Below, piece by piece: positions 1 through 5,436 of a DNA stretch of 5,518 nt (positions within the stretch are counted from its first letter, which is position 1; each line of letters opens with the position of its first letter). The notes under the pieces were generated by a model, which was not told where the DNA came from, did no database searches, and worked only from the letters and a program-made list of their open reading frames with translations. Source of the stretch: Desulfobacteraceae bacterium (GTDB taxonomy: Bacteria > Desulfobacterota > Desulfobacteria > Desulfobacterales > Desulfobacteraceae). A program made the position numbers and the translations under genes. The stretch covers positions 1-5,518 of the forward strand of contig JAFLJU010000382.1 in assembly GCA_022712835.1 (NCBI GenBank), written 5' to 3'.

Positions 1-140
1 TTGTGGAAGAACAGGTGGAGGAAGAAGCCTCCATGGAAACCATCCTGAACAAACTCAAACTGGTAAAGGGGGAAGGCCATGGGCTGCTCATGATGGACAA
101 TGAACTTTCATTAAGGGTCTTTAACCCGCCGGTAAAATAA
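1..140 (+). CDS. C-terminal fragment of an unrecognised protein
   Basis: An open frame enters from the left edge (first full codon at base 3) and ends at TAA 138-140, giving about 45 residues. The fragment begins with a glutamate-rich stretch (VEEQVEEEA), followed by a probable short amphipathic helix (METILNKLKLV), and ends in a hydrophobic, strand-like tail (LSLRVFNPPVK). No membrane segment or catalytic motif is visible and I do not recognise the family. The gene runs toward the minus-strand regulator and stops 21 bases before the regulator's stop codon, so the two are convergent. No intrinsic terminator is seen between them. That it is coding is inferred from the uninterrupted frame and plausible composition; the true start lies outside the window. 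Confidence 0.5.
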   Translation, partial: VEEQVEEEASMETILNKLKLVKGEGHGLLMMDNELSLRVFNPPVK

Positions 141-161
141 AAAGACTGACGATCTTATCCC

Positions 162-887
162 CTAGGGTAGTGTGGGATGAAATACATCTTCTGCTTGTGC
201 ATGAAGCGTCATGGCCTTGTCAATTAGTTCAGGATCCCTTGACTGTATTGCCTCGACAATCAGTCGATTAACCGCTAATAGTTTACCCGGGCCATCGGGG
301 AATAATTCCCTGTGGTTGGAAGTATACCCTTTGAGCAGGATATCCTGAATCATGGACCATATTATATAGAAAATTTTATTTCCAGATAGCTGGGCAAGCT
401 TCTTATGGAAATCCGTGGCAACGGAGATATAGACTTCAAAATTATCACCGGCCGTTGCCATTGTTTCAATAAAATCATTCAATCCGTTCAGATCTTCATC
501 GGAAGCGTTCCTTGCCACGGCATGGGAGACCCCGAGTTCTATGTTTTTTCTGACCTCCCACAGATCTTCCAGGGTATGTTTATCTGCGTTTATCAGCCAG
601 GACATTTGTTCCCTCAAGGTTTCCATGTATTGGGTAATATCTGTTTCTTTGACAACGGCTCCCTTTTGCCCTTGCTTGCTTTGAATGAGACCGAGAACAG
701 TGAGGGTTCTGAGCGCTTCCCTTATGGTCGGCCGCCCGACATTGAACATTTCGGCCAACTCCCTTTCCGGAGGAACCTGATCGCCAGGTTTGAGATGTCC
801 ATCAAAAATAGATTGTTTTATCTGGTCCGCAACCTCTTCATATAAACGCACTTTTTTCAGGGGCCGATGGGGAAAACTATGCTTCAT
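162..887 (-). CDS. GntR-family transcriptional regulator, FadR/FCD subfamily
   Basis: This 241-residue DNA-binding protein is the likely regulator of the divergent D-amino-acid operon. An N-terminal winged helix-turn-helix spans about residues 14-80, with the GntR signature PPERELAEMFNVGRPTIREA followed by LRTLTVLGLI and a basic wing (SKQGQKGAVV). A C-terminal all-helical FCD ligand-binding domain covers about residues 105-235: the first helix carries R113 and E117 (EVRKNIE), then comes DFHKKLAQLSGN (157-170 region), and the last helix has H229. Length is normal for the family. In typical FCD domains an Asp and three His bind a metal; here the Asp position is A157 and one His position is N207, leaving H161 and H229. 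The start at 887 is supported by AAAGGAG (bases 894-900, minus strand) six bases upstream. A family operator lies on its own promoter, which suggests autorepression. The effector is unknown; an amino or keto acid is plausible from the neighbours. Confidence 0.93.
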   Translation of the reverse strand: MKHSFPHRPLKKVRLYEEVADQIKQSIFDGHLKPGDQVPPERELAEMFNVGRPTIREALRTLTVLGLIQSKQGQKGAVVKETDITQYMETLREQMSWLINADKHTLEDLWEVRKNIELGVSHAVARNASDEDLNGLNDFIETMATAGDNFEVYISVATDFHKKLAQLSGNKIFYIIWSMIQDILLKGYTSNHRELFPDGPGKLLAVNRLIVEAIQSRDPELIDKAMTLHAQAEDVFHPTLP

Positions 888-908
888 TTAATACTCCTTT
901 ATTTTTTT

Positions 909-919
909 TGGTCTTACCA
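909..919. promoter_or_regulatory. FadR/PdhR-type GntR operator TGGTCTTACCA
   Basis: TGGT-CTT-ACCA is a perfect inverted repeat with a three-base centre. It matches the known FadR-subfamily operator pattern (TGGTnnnACCA, as in PdhR sites). It lies 21 bases before the start codon of the adjacent FadR-type regulator and covers the predicted -10 box of that gene, so binding should block the regulator's own transcription. It is about 46 bases upstream of the nearest candidate -35 box of the rightward operon, so any control of that operon would act from a distance or by activation. I found no second perfect copy in the intergenic region. Confidence 0.72.
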
Positions 920-939
920 TTGTCATATTACCATGTCAA
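911..939 (-). promoter_or_regulatory. Predicted sigma-70 promoter of the GntR regulator gene
   Basis: On the minus strand a perfect -35 hexamer TTGACA (bases 934-939) is followed after 17 bases by TAAGAC (911-916), a weak -10 with three matches. Transcription would start near base 904, giving a leader of under 20 bases that still contains the AAAGGAG ribosome binding site. The -10 box falls inside the TGGTCTTACCA operator. The -35 match and spacing are seen directly; promoter activity is inferred. Confidence 0.5.
914..938. repeat. Short imperfect direct repeat, TTACCATTGTCA / TTACCATGTCA
   Basis: TTACCATTGTCA (914-925) recurs as TTACCATGTCA (928-938), one base shorter, with a 14-base offset. 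The first copy includes the right half of the GntR operator. The second contains an ACCA half-site and, on the other strand, the -35 hexamer of the regulator promoter. The arrangement could provide a second, weaker half-site for the regulator, or it could be chance. Confidence 0.45.
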
Positions 940-964
940 CTCATTCTAAAACAGAACTTTCTTC

Positions 965-994
965 TTGACTTGGTTCTGGCAATTGAGTTATCAG
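965..994 (+). promoter_or_regulatory. Candidate promoter of the D-amino-acid operon
   Basis: TTGACT (965-970, five of six matches) is followed after 18 bases by TATCAG (989-994, four of six). An alternative is TTGAGT (983-988) with a 17-base spacer to TATTCT (1006-1011), four matches each. Either would give a leader of roughly 65-85 bases before the aminotransferase start at 1085. I cannot choose between them by eye. A promoter is needed somewhere here because the genes on either side are divergent. Confidence 0.35.
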
Positions 995-1084
995 AGAAAT
1001 AGATTTATTCTGATGGTCGCCAAACCTGACAGGATAAAAATGAATCATACTAAACGTATTCTCACTATAATTAAGGGATAACCC

Positions 1085-1933
1085 ATGGATACATATTATA
1101 TTGACGGGAAATTTGTCGATGATGACGCAGCACTGATACCTGCAAAAGACATTACGGTTCTGCGGGGATTTGGTGTCTTTGATTTTTTAATCACCTATAA
1201 CAAACGGCCGTTTTTCGTCAAGGAACATGTGGCCCGACTGGAAAACTCTGCAAAAGAGATCGGTCTTACCCTCCAGCATTCCAATGAACAGATCTGCGAG
1301 ATTGTGGCCCAGACCATTGGGAAAAACCCCCATCACACAGAATCCAATATTCGAATCGTTTATACCGGCGGAATCAGCCCCGATGGAGTGACCCCCCAGG
1401 GCAACGGGATTCTCATGGTCATGGTGACCCCGAAACATGAACTGCCGGCATGGTGGTATACCAATGGCGCCAAAATCATCACCATAGACATCGAACGGTT
1501 TATTCCGACCTCTAAAAGCACCAATTACCTGTCGGCGGTGTTTGCCCAGCAAAAGGCCCATAAAACAGGTGCCGTGGAAGCCATTTACAAGGATCGGGAG
1601 AATCGGCTACTGGAAGGCACCACCACCAACCTCTTCTGTTTTAAGGGAAATCAGCTCATCACCCCCCCTGACGCGATTCTACCGGGCATTACCAGAAACG
1701 TGGTCATGGAATTAACAAAGGATACGTATACCCAAAAATTGCGCCACATAGATGCAGACGAACTAAATGAGATGGATGAGATTTTTATCACCGCCTCCAA
1801 CAAAGAAATCGTTCCCGTAATCCAGGTGGATGATTTGGTCATCGGCAATGGGAGACCTGGGAAAAACACCAAAGATATCATGGAAATGTTTAAAACCTAC
1901 ACCCATGCCTATGGCCTGGGCGAAATTGCCTGA
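1085..1933 (+). CDS. Fold-type IV PLP aminotransferase (D-amino-acid / branched-chain aminotransferase-like)
   Basis: This 282-residue cytosolic enzyme belongs to aminotransferase class IV, the PLP fold shared by D-amino-acid aminotransferase, branched-chain aminotransferase and aminodeoxychorismate lyase. Visible signatures are RGFGVFDFLITY (27-38), the EHVARLENSAKEIGL helix (47-61), the PLP-binding Lys K144 in PTSKSTNYLSA, G162-E165 (GAVE), the cofactor glutamate in LLEGTTTNLF (E177), and LPGITRNVVMEL (199-210), then EIFITASNKEIVPV. The length is typical. The carboxylate-binding R-x-H of classical Bacillus-type D-amino-acid aminotransferases is not seen; that loop reads YTGGISPDGVTP. The substrate is therefore open, and D-alanine:2-oxoglutarate transamination is inferred mainly from the racemases beside it. 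AAGGG (1073-1077) lies seven bases before the ATG. It is the first gene of the operon; its TGA overlaps the next ATG as TGATG, implying translational coupling. Confidence 0.88.
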   Translation: MDTYYIDGKFVDDDAALIPAKDITVLRGFGVFDFLITYNKRPFFVKEHVARLENSAKEIGLTLQHSNEQICEIVAQTIGKNPHHTESNIRIVYTGGISPDGVTPQGNGILMVMVTPKHELPAWWYTNGAKIITIDIERFIPTSKSTNYLSAVFAQQKAHKTGAVEAIYKDRENRLLEGTTTNLFCFKGNQLITPPDAILPGITRNVVMELTKDTYTQKLRHIDADELNEMDEIFITASNKEIVPVIQVDDLVIGNGRPGKNTKDIMEMFKTYTHAYGLGEIA

Positions 1934-3168
1934 TGTCCCGCCCGTTTTATGAAGCTTCGCCCCTGCTGCCCCAAACCCGGGTGGTTGTGGATCTTGAGGC
2001 GGTGGCCCACAATATCAGCGTGTTAAAAGGGCTGTTGTCGACCCAAACAAGGTTGATGGCTGTGGTCAAGGCTAATGCCTATGGCCACGGAGCGGTTCAG
2101 ATTGCAAAGACCGTCCTTGAGAATGGTGCCCATTGGCTGGGCGTTGCCAGAATTTCTGAAGCAGTTGAACTCAGGGAGGCCGGAATTAATGCCCCCATCC
2201 TTTTGTTCGGGGATGTGCTGCCGGAACAAGTCCCCTTTCTTGCAGCCCATGATATCCGCGTCACCTTGACCTGTCTGGAATCTGCCCGGGCCATAACAAA
2301 GATTGCCCGAGGTCAGGAAAAAAAATTAAAGGTTCATATCAAGGTGGACACGGGTATGGGACGGTTAGGGATTCTCCACGACCAGTTTGCCACCCCGGAC
2401 CAGTTTGTCAGACCCGATCCGCCACCCAAAACAGATAACAGCCCTGACTATCCCTTGCAGTGCTATGAAGAAATATTGGCAATTCAAGATTTAGAAGGGA
2501 TTGAGATAGAAGGAATTTACACCCACATGGCCAACGCAGATGCCAGGAACAAGGCCCATACCCTGCGCCAGATCTCCCGGTTTAAACTCCTTATCAATGA
2601 ACTTGCACAAAAAGGGCTGACACCCCCCATCATCCATGCGGCAAACTCCGCCGCAGTGATTGATATGCCGGAGTCTCATTTCAACATGGTCAGGCCCGGC
2701 ATTGCCATATACGGGTTATGGCCCTCGGGAGAAGTAGATCGTACAAGGGTTCGCCTAAAACCGGCCATGTCCATCCGATCCAAAATTATCCATTTAAAAA
2801 ATGTGGCCAAGGGATTCAAGATCTCCTACGGATCCACCCATGTCACCCAGATTTCAACCCGCATTGCCACCATCCCCATTGGATATGCAGACGGCTACAA
2901 CCGCAACCTTTCAGCCAAGGGTGAAATGATTGTCAGGGGATCCAGGGCAAGAATCACCGGCAGGGTCTGCATGGACTTCACCATGATCGATGTGGGCCAT
3001 ATCTCCCGGGCAGTTCTCGGGGATGAGGTGGTGATTCTCGGGAGTCAGGGAGAAGAAACGATTACGGCCACCGACATTGCAAACAGGTTGGGGACCATCA
3101 ATTATGAGGTGGTTGCCGCCCTAACCCGGCGGATGCCCATCTGCTACATTCATCCAGGAGAAAAATAA
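1933..3168 (+). CDS. alr: Alanine racemase
   Basis: This PLP enzyme interconverts L- and D-alanine in the cytosol. The fold-type III barrel starts with VVVDLEAVAHNI and AVVKANAYGHG, where K46 is the PLP lysine and Y50 stacks nearby. KVDTGMGRLG (137-146), the GIYTHMANAD loop (194-203), HAANSAAV (235-242), MVRPGIAIYG (252-261), the catalytic Tyr Y299 in SYGS, IPIGYADGYNR (314-324) and GRVCMDFTMIDV (343-354) follow in canonical order, so both catalytic bases (K46, Y299) are present. At 411 residues it is longer than the usual 360-390. The excess includes a proline-rich insertion at about residues 150-178, between GMGRLG and the THMANAD loop. The start ATG at 1933 shares its A with the upstream TGA, and only a weak ribosome binding site precedes it, so it is probably coupled. 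It may be a second alanine racemase dedicated to this operon; whether a housekeeping copy exists elsewhere cannot be seen. Confidence 0.96.
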   Translation: MSRPFYEASPLLPQTRVVVDLEAVAHNISVLKGLLSTQTRLMAVVKANAYGHGAVQIAKTVLENGAHWLGVARISEAVELREAGINAPILLFGDVLPEQVPFLAAHDIRVTLTCLESARAITKIARGQEKKLKVHIKVDTGMGRLGILHDQFATPDQFVRPDPPPKTDNSPDYPLQCYEEILAIQDLEGIEIEGIYTHMANADARNKAHTLRQISRFKLLINELAQKGLTPPIIHAANSAAVIDMPESHFNMVRPGIAIYGLWPSGEVDRTRVRLKPAMSIRSKIIHLKNVAKGFKISYGSTHVTQISTRIATIPIGYADGYNRNLSAKGEMIVRGSRARITGRVCMDFTMIDVGHISRAVLGDEVVILGSQGEETITATDIANRLGTINYEVVAALTRRMPICYIHPGEK

Positions 3169-3169
3169 T

Positions 3170-4420
3170 ATGCTGTCCGGCACTTCATTTAACTGGGAAC
3201 AGGGCCACTGGTCTTCGGGGAAAAAGCCCACCGCCACCCTCTGCGTTGCAGGGGACTGGGCCCCCATCCGAAAGTTTAAATCTATCATTGAAACCAATCC
3301 GGCCGACCTTTATGGGGATCTTCTGCCCGTCATCCAGAGGGCAGATATTTCCATTGTCAACCTGGAAGCCCCCTTGAGTGACCAGGGAACCTGCGTGTGT
3401 AAAAGCGGGGCCGGGTTCAAGGGCGAAACCCGGCATGTTTCGGGATTAACCGCCCTCCCCTTTGATGCGGTCACCCTGGCCAATAACCATGTGTTTGACT
3501 TCGGCCCGGCTGCCTTCCAGGAGACCCTTGATACCCTTAAGAAAAATAAGATTCAATGGGTAGGCGCTGGCATGTCCACTGAAGAAGCAGCCAAACCCCT
3601 CATCCTCACCGCCAATGGTCTTAAAATTGCCATTATCAATTTCAGTGAAGGCGAAGACCTGACTGCAGCTGGCAGAGGCCCAGGAGTCATGGGCTGGGAA
3701 ATCCCTTGGCTTGAAGCCCAGATTCAAGCCCTGAAACAAGCCGTTGACAAGGTGATTGTCATTGCCCATTGCGGCCTTGAATACATCCCCTTTGCTCCCC
3801 CCTATGTTATGGATGCATTTGAAAAAATGGCCGAAGCCGGTGCAGATGCCGTCATAGGTCACCACCCCCATGTACCCCAGGGTATCAAATTTCACCACGG
3901 CGTGCCCATCTGCTGTAGCCTGGGAAATTTTGTCTTTTACCAGGAGACCGACCTTTATTTCAGAAAGCTTGGGTTTATGGTACAACTTGGGATCACCCGG
4001 GATGCCCTGGTCTCCCTTGATCTTCTTCCCTACCAGATCCAGGACCAGGGCTTAAGTCTGTTGAAAGATAAGACCCGGGACCATTTTTTCACCCGTTTCA
4101 AGGAAATTAGCCTTCCCCTGGATACATTGGAAGGAATTACCGACGCCTGGAATGGATTTCTGCAATATTACGGCAGTACCGGGTTTAGAAATGAAGTGGC
4201 CATGATCATGGAAAAAATGGAAACAGACCCCCAAAAGGGCGCGGCCATGTTCAGGAACCGGCTCACCACCAACCAGCACTTTTACCATTGGCAGGACCTA
4301 TTGACCCGCATGGTAAAGGGTGAACTTGAAACCGCCCCTGCCTGGGCCCAAAAGATTGCCCAGGAATGGCTGACCCGAAAAATCGATAAAAACCCAAAGG
4401 GGCACAATGACCACAAATAA
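3170..4420 (+). CDS. CapA-like (PGA_cap) metallophosphatase-fold protein, cytosolic
   Basis: This 416-residue protein has the PGA_cap domain of the CapA/PgsA family (poly-gamma-glutamate synthesis), a calcineurin-like metallophosphatase fold. The metal-site motifs are intact and in order: GDW (28-30), NLEAPL (64-69), LANNHVFDFG (103-112), GAG plus EEAAKPLIL (132-146), IAHCGLEY (198-205), AGADAVIGHHPHVPQG (223-238) and SLGNFVFY (250-257). A further 150 or so residues after the core hold aromatic- and charge-rich helices that I do not recognise. Classical CapA is membrane-anchored and acts outside the cytoplasm. Here the N-terminus (MLSGTSFNWEQGHW) has no signal peptide or membrane segment, so it is probably cytosolic. 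The start is supported by AGGAG (3156-3160) nine bases upstream. It lies one base after alr and overlaps the following racemase gene by 14 bases. The substrate is unknown; a D-amino-acid-containing amide, peptide or phosphoester is an inference from context. Confidence 0.88.
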   Translation: MLSGTSFNWEQGHWSSGKKPTATLCVAGDWAPIRKFKSIIETNPADLYGDLLPVIQRADISIVNLEAPLSDQGTCVCKSGAGFKGETRHVSGLTALPFDAVTLANNHVFDFGPAAFQETLDTLKKNKIQWVGAGMSTEEAAKPLILTANGLKIAIINFSEGEDLTAAGRGPGVMGWEIPWLEAQIQALKQAVDKVIVIAHCGLEYIPFAPPYVMDAFEKMAEAGADAVIGHHPHVPQGIKFHHGVPICCSLGNFVFYQETDLYFRKLGFMVQLGITRDALVSLDLLPYQIQDQGLSLLKDKTRDHFFTRFKEISLPLDTLEGITDAWNGFLQYYGSTGFRNEVAMIMEKMETDPQKGAAMFRNRLTTNQHFYHWQDLLTRMVKGELETAPAWAQKIAQEWLTRKIDKNPKGHNDHK

Positions 4421-5324
4421 GACCACCATTCTGGTAACCGATTCCGGCCTGGGAGGCCTGTCTGTTTTTGCCGATATTGCCAGCCAATTAAGAGAAAAGG
4501 CACCCTTTGAAGAGATCAAGCTGGTCTATTTCAATGCATGGCCTTTTCCCGACAAGGGGTATAATCATTTCCCGGATATGGCGGCCAAGGCGATTGTTTT
4601 CAACAATGCCCTGGAGGCCATGACAAAATATTCCCCGGATTCAATCCTCATAGCCTGCAATACCCTGTCGGTGATTTATCCCTTTACCGACTTTTCCCGA
4701 ACCACAAGATCCCTTGTAACCGGTATTGTGGACCATGGGATAAATTTGGTTTATGAACACCTGATCCAGACACCGGGCAGCCGGGTGGTCATCTTTGGGA
4801 CCCCCACTACCACCGGGGAAGAAACCCATAAAAAGGCCCTTGTAAAAATGGGCATCTCACCTGAAAGAATCATCAACCAGGGGTGTATCAACCTGGCCGG
4901 CAAAATTGAACGGGATCCCTATGGCCAGGAGGTTACCCAAATGGTTGAGGCCAATACAAAACAAGCTGCCTTAAAATTGGGGCCTGTCAAAGAAACAGTA
5001 TTTGCCGCCCTTTGCTGCACCCATTTTGGATATTGCAGCGACCTTTTTTCCACCTGTCTTGCCCGCCATACCGGTCAGAAGGTGTTGAGCCTGAACCCCA
5101 ACACCCGAATGGGTCAGCTAACCCAGGTTTGGCCAAGTCGCGATTTAGAAAAGATGGCCCCCCAATTTGCCTTCCCCAAAATTGAGATGGAAATTGTATC
5201 CCGGGTGGAGTGGGAGGTAACACGAATCACGGCCTATGAAAGACTTCTCAAGGATGTTTCCCCCCAAACGGTCAAGGCACTCAAACAATACACCTGGAAC
5301 AAAGATCTGTTCCAGGTTGATTAA
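4407..5324 (+). CDS. Aspartate/glutamate racemase family protein (MurI-like)
   Basis: This 305-residue, cofactor-independent racemase-fold protein resembles glutamate racemase. Seen directly: VTDSGLGGLSVF (10-21, with the D12-S13-G14 signature), IACNTLSV (82-89) carrying the first catalytic cysteine C84, VVIFGTPTTTGEETHKKAL (127-145, matching the IGT..T segment), and ALCCTHFGY (201-209) carrying the second cysteine C204 with T205-H206. Both catalytic cysteines are therefore present, supporting two-base racemisation of glutamate or aspartate. The usual PYG substrate segment of MurI is replaced by YFNAWPFPDKGYNHF (41-55), so it is probably not housekeeping MurI and may accept another substrate. 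It is longer than typical MurI (about 265), with a C-terminal extension ending in WNKDLFQVD. AAAGGGG (4396-4402) lies four bases before the ATG, inside the end of the CapA-like gene; the 14-base overlap supports coupled translation. It is the last gene of the tight operon. Confidence 0.88.
   Translation: MTTNKTTILVTDSGLGGLSVFADIASQLREKAPFEEIKLVYFNAWPFPDKGYNHFPDMAAKAIVFNNALEAMTKYSPDSILIACNTLSVIYPFTDFSRTTRSLVTGIVDHGINLVYEHLIQTPGSRVVIFGTPTTTGEETHKKALVKMGISPERIINQGCINLAGKIERDPYGQEVTQMVEANTKQAALKLGPVKETVFAALCCTHFGYCSDLFSTCLARHTGQKVLSLNPNTRMGQLTQVWPSRDLEKMAPQFAFPKIEMEIVSRVEWEVTRITAYERLLKDVSPQTVKALKQYTWNKDLFQVD
5292..5317 (+). repeat. Perfect 10-bp inverted repeat in the last codons of the racemase gene
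   Basis: ACCTGGAACA (5292-5301) and TGTTCCAGGT (5308-5317) are exact reverse complements around a six-base loop. In RNA this would be a stable hairpin over codons 296-304, just before the stop at 5322-5324. No U-tract follows (TTGATTAACC), so it is not a standard intrinsic terminator. It could stabilise the 3' end, mark a processing site, or serve as a protein-binding palindrome. Confidence 0.6.
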
Positions 5325-5354
5325 CCGGCATGGCCGGAGCATGGTATTTGCTCC
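5325..5354 (+). repeat. Two small overlapping inverted repeats after the racemase stop
   Basis: CCGGC-ATG-GCCGG (5325-5337) is a five-base-pair inverted repeat with a three-base loop. GGAGCA (5336-5341) pairs with TGCTCC (5349-5354) across seven bases. They share bases 5336-5337, so they are alternatives rather than one long stem. Neither is followed by a run of T, so termination is not supported; they may be part of an RNA fold with the neighbouring repeats. Confidence 0.4.
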
Positions 5355-5402
5355 TACACAACGAAAAATGAAACTCTAATAATTGCAATACCTTGGCCGG
5401 AG
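5331..5402. repeat. Direct repeat TGGCCGGAG, two copies
   Basis: TGGCCGGAG occurs at 5331-5339 and again at 5394-5402, 63 bases apart, within the 112-base gap between the racemase and the next gene. Each copy runs into one arm of a different inverted repeat (GGAGCA and GAGTTTCAT). It may be a protein-binding or folding element, or a coincidence in a short region. Confidence 0.4.
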
Positions 5403-5408
5403 TTTCAT
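5368..5408. repeat. 9-bp perfect inverted repeat ATGAAACTC / GAGTTTCAT
   Basis: ATGAAACTC (5368-5376) and GAGTTTCAT (5400-5408) are exact reverse complements separated by 23 bases. The spacer contains the palindrome ATTGCAAT (5382-5389). On the minus strand the structure is followed by TTTTT, but the long loop and the absence of a visible minus-strand gene make a terminator unconvincing. The right arm ends on the first base of a candidate -10 box for the next gene, so an operator or a leader-RNA structure is possible. Confidence 0.5.
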
Positions 5409-5413
5409 ATAAA
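5383..5413 (+). promoter_or_regulatory. Candidate promoter for the downstream gene
   Basis: TTGCAA (5383-5388, four of six matches) is followed by TATAAA (5408-5413, five of six) with a long 19-base spacer. Transcription would start near 5420, just before the AGGAG at 5428-5432. The -10 is good and the spacing poor. The alternative is read-through from the operon, since no intrinsic terminator is visible after the racemase. Confidence 0.3.
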
Positions 5414-5436
5414 GTACTAAAAAAATCAGGAGAGAA

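Noticed and set aside
141..180. Bidirectional terminator between the convergent genes (palindrome CCCTAGGG at 160-167)
   Set aside because: The palindrome has no loop and no adjacent T-run on either strand, and it overlaps the regulator's stop codon.
405..845. Plus-strand open frame of 146 codons across the GntR gene
   Set aside because: It is antisense to a clear GntR/FCD gene and is Cys/Phe/Pro-rich without a domain; it is a shadow frame.
1066..1071. Perfect TATAAT just upstream of the aminotransferase
   Set aside because: Transcription would start near 1078, downstream of the AAGGG ribosome binding site, and there is no -35 box at the right distance.
1662..1668. Run of seven C in the aminotransferase gene as a phase-variation tract
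   Set aside because: The run is short, the gene is intact, and CCC codons are common throughout the window.
3446..3985. Minus-strand open frame of 179 codons inside the CapA-like gene
   Set aside because: It lies wholly antisense to a gene with strong family motifs, and its translation shows no recognisable domain.
3170..4420. A complete poly-gamma-glutamate capsule operon
   Set aside because: Only a CapA-like gene is present; no CapB ligase or CapC membrane protein is in the window, and this CapA-like protein lacks a membrane anchor.
4407..5324. Calling the racemase murI
   Set aside because: The PYG segment is missing and the genomic context is not cell-wall synthesis, so the housekeeping name is not supported.
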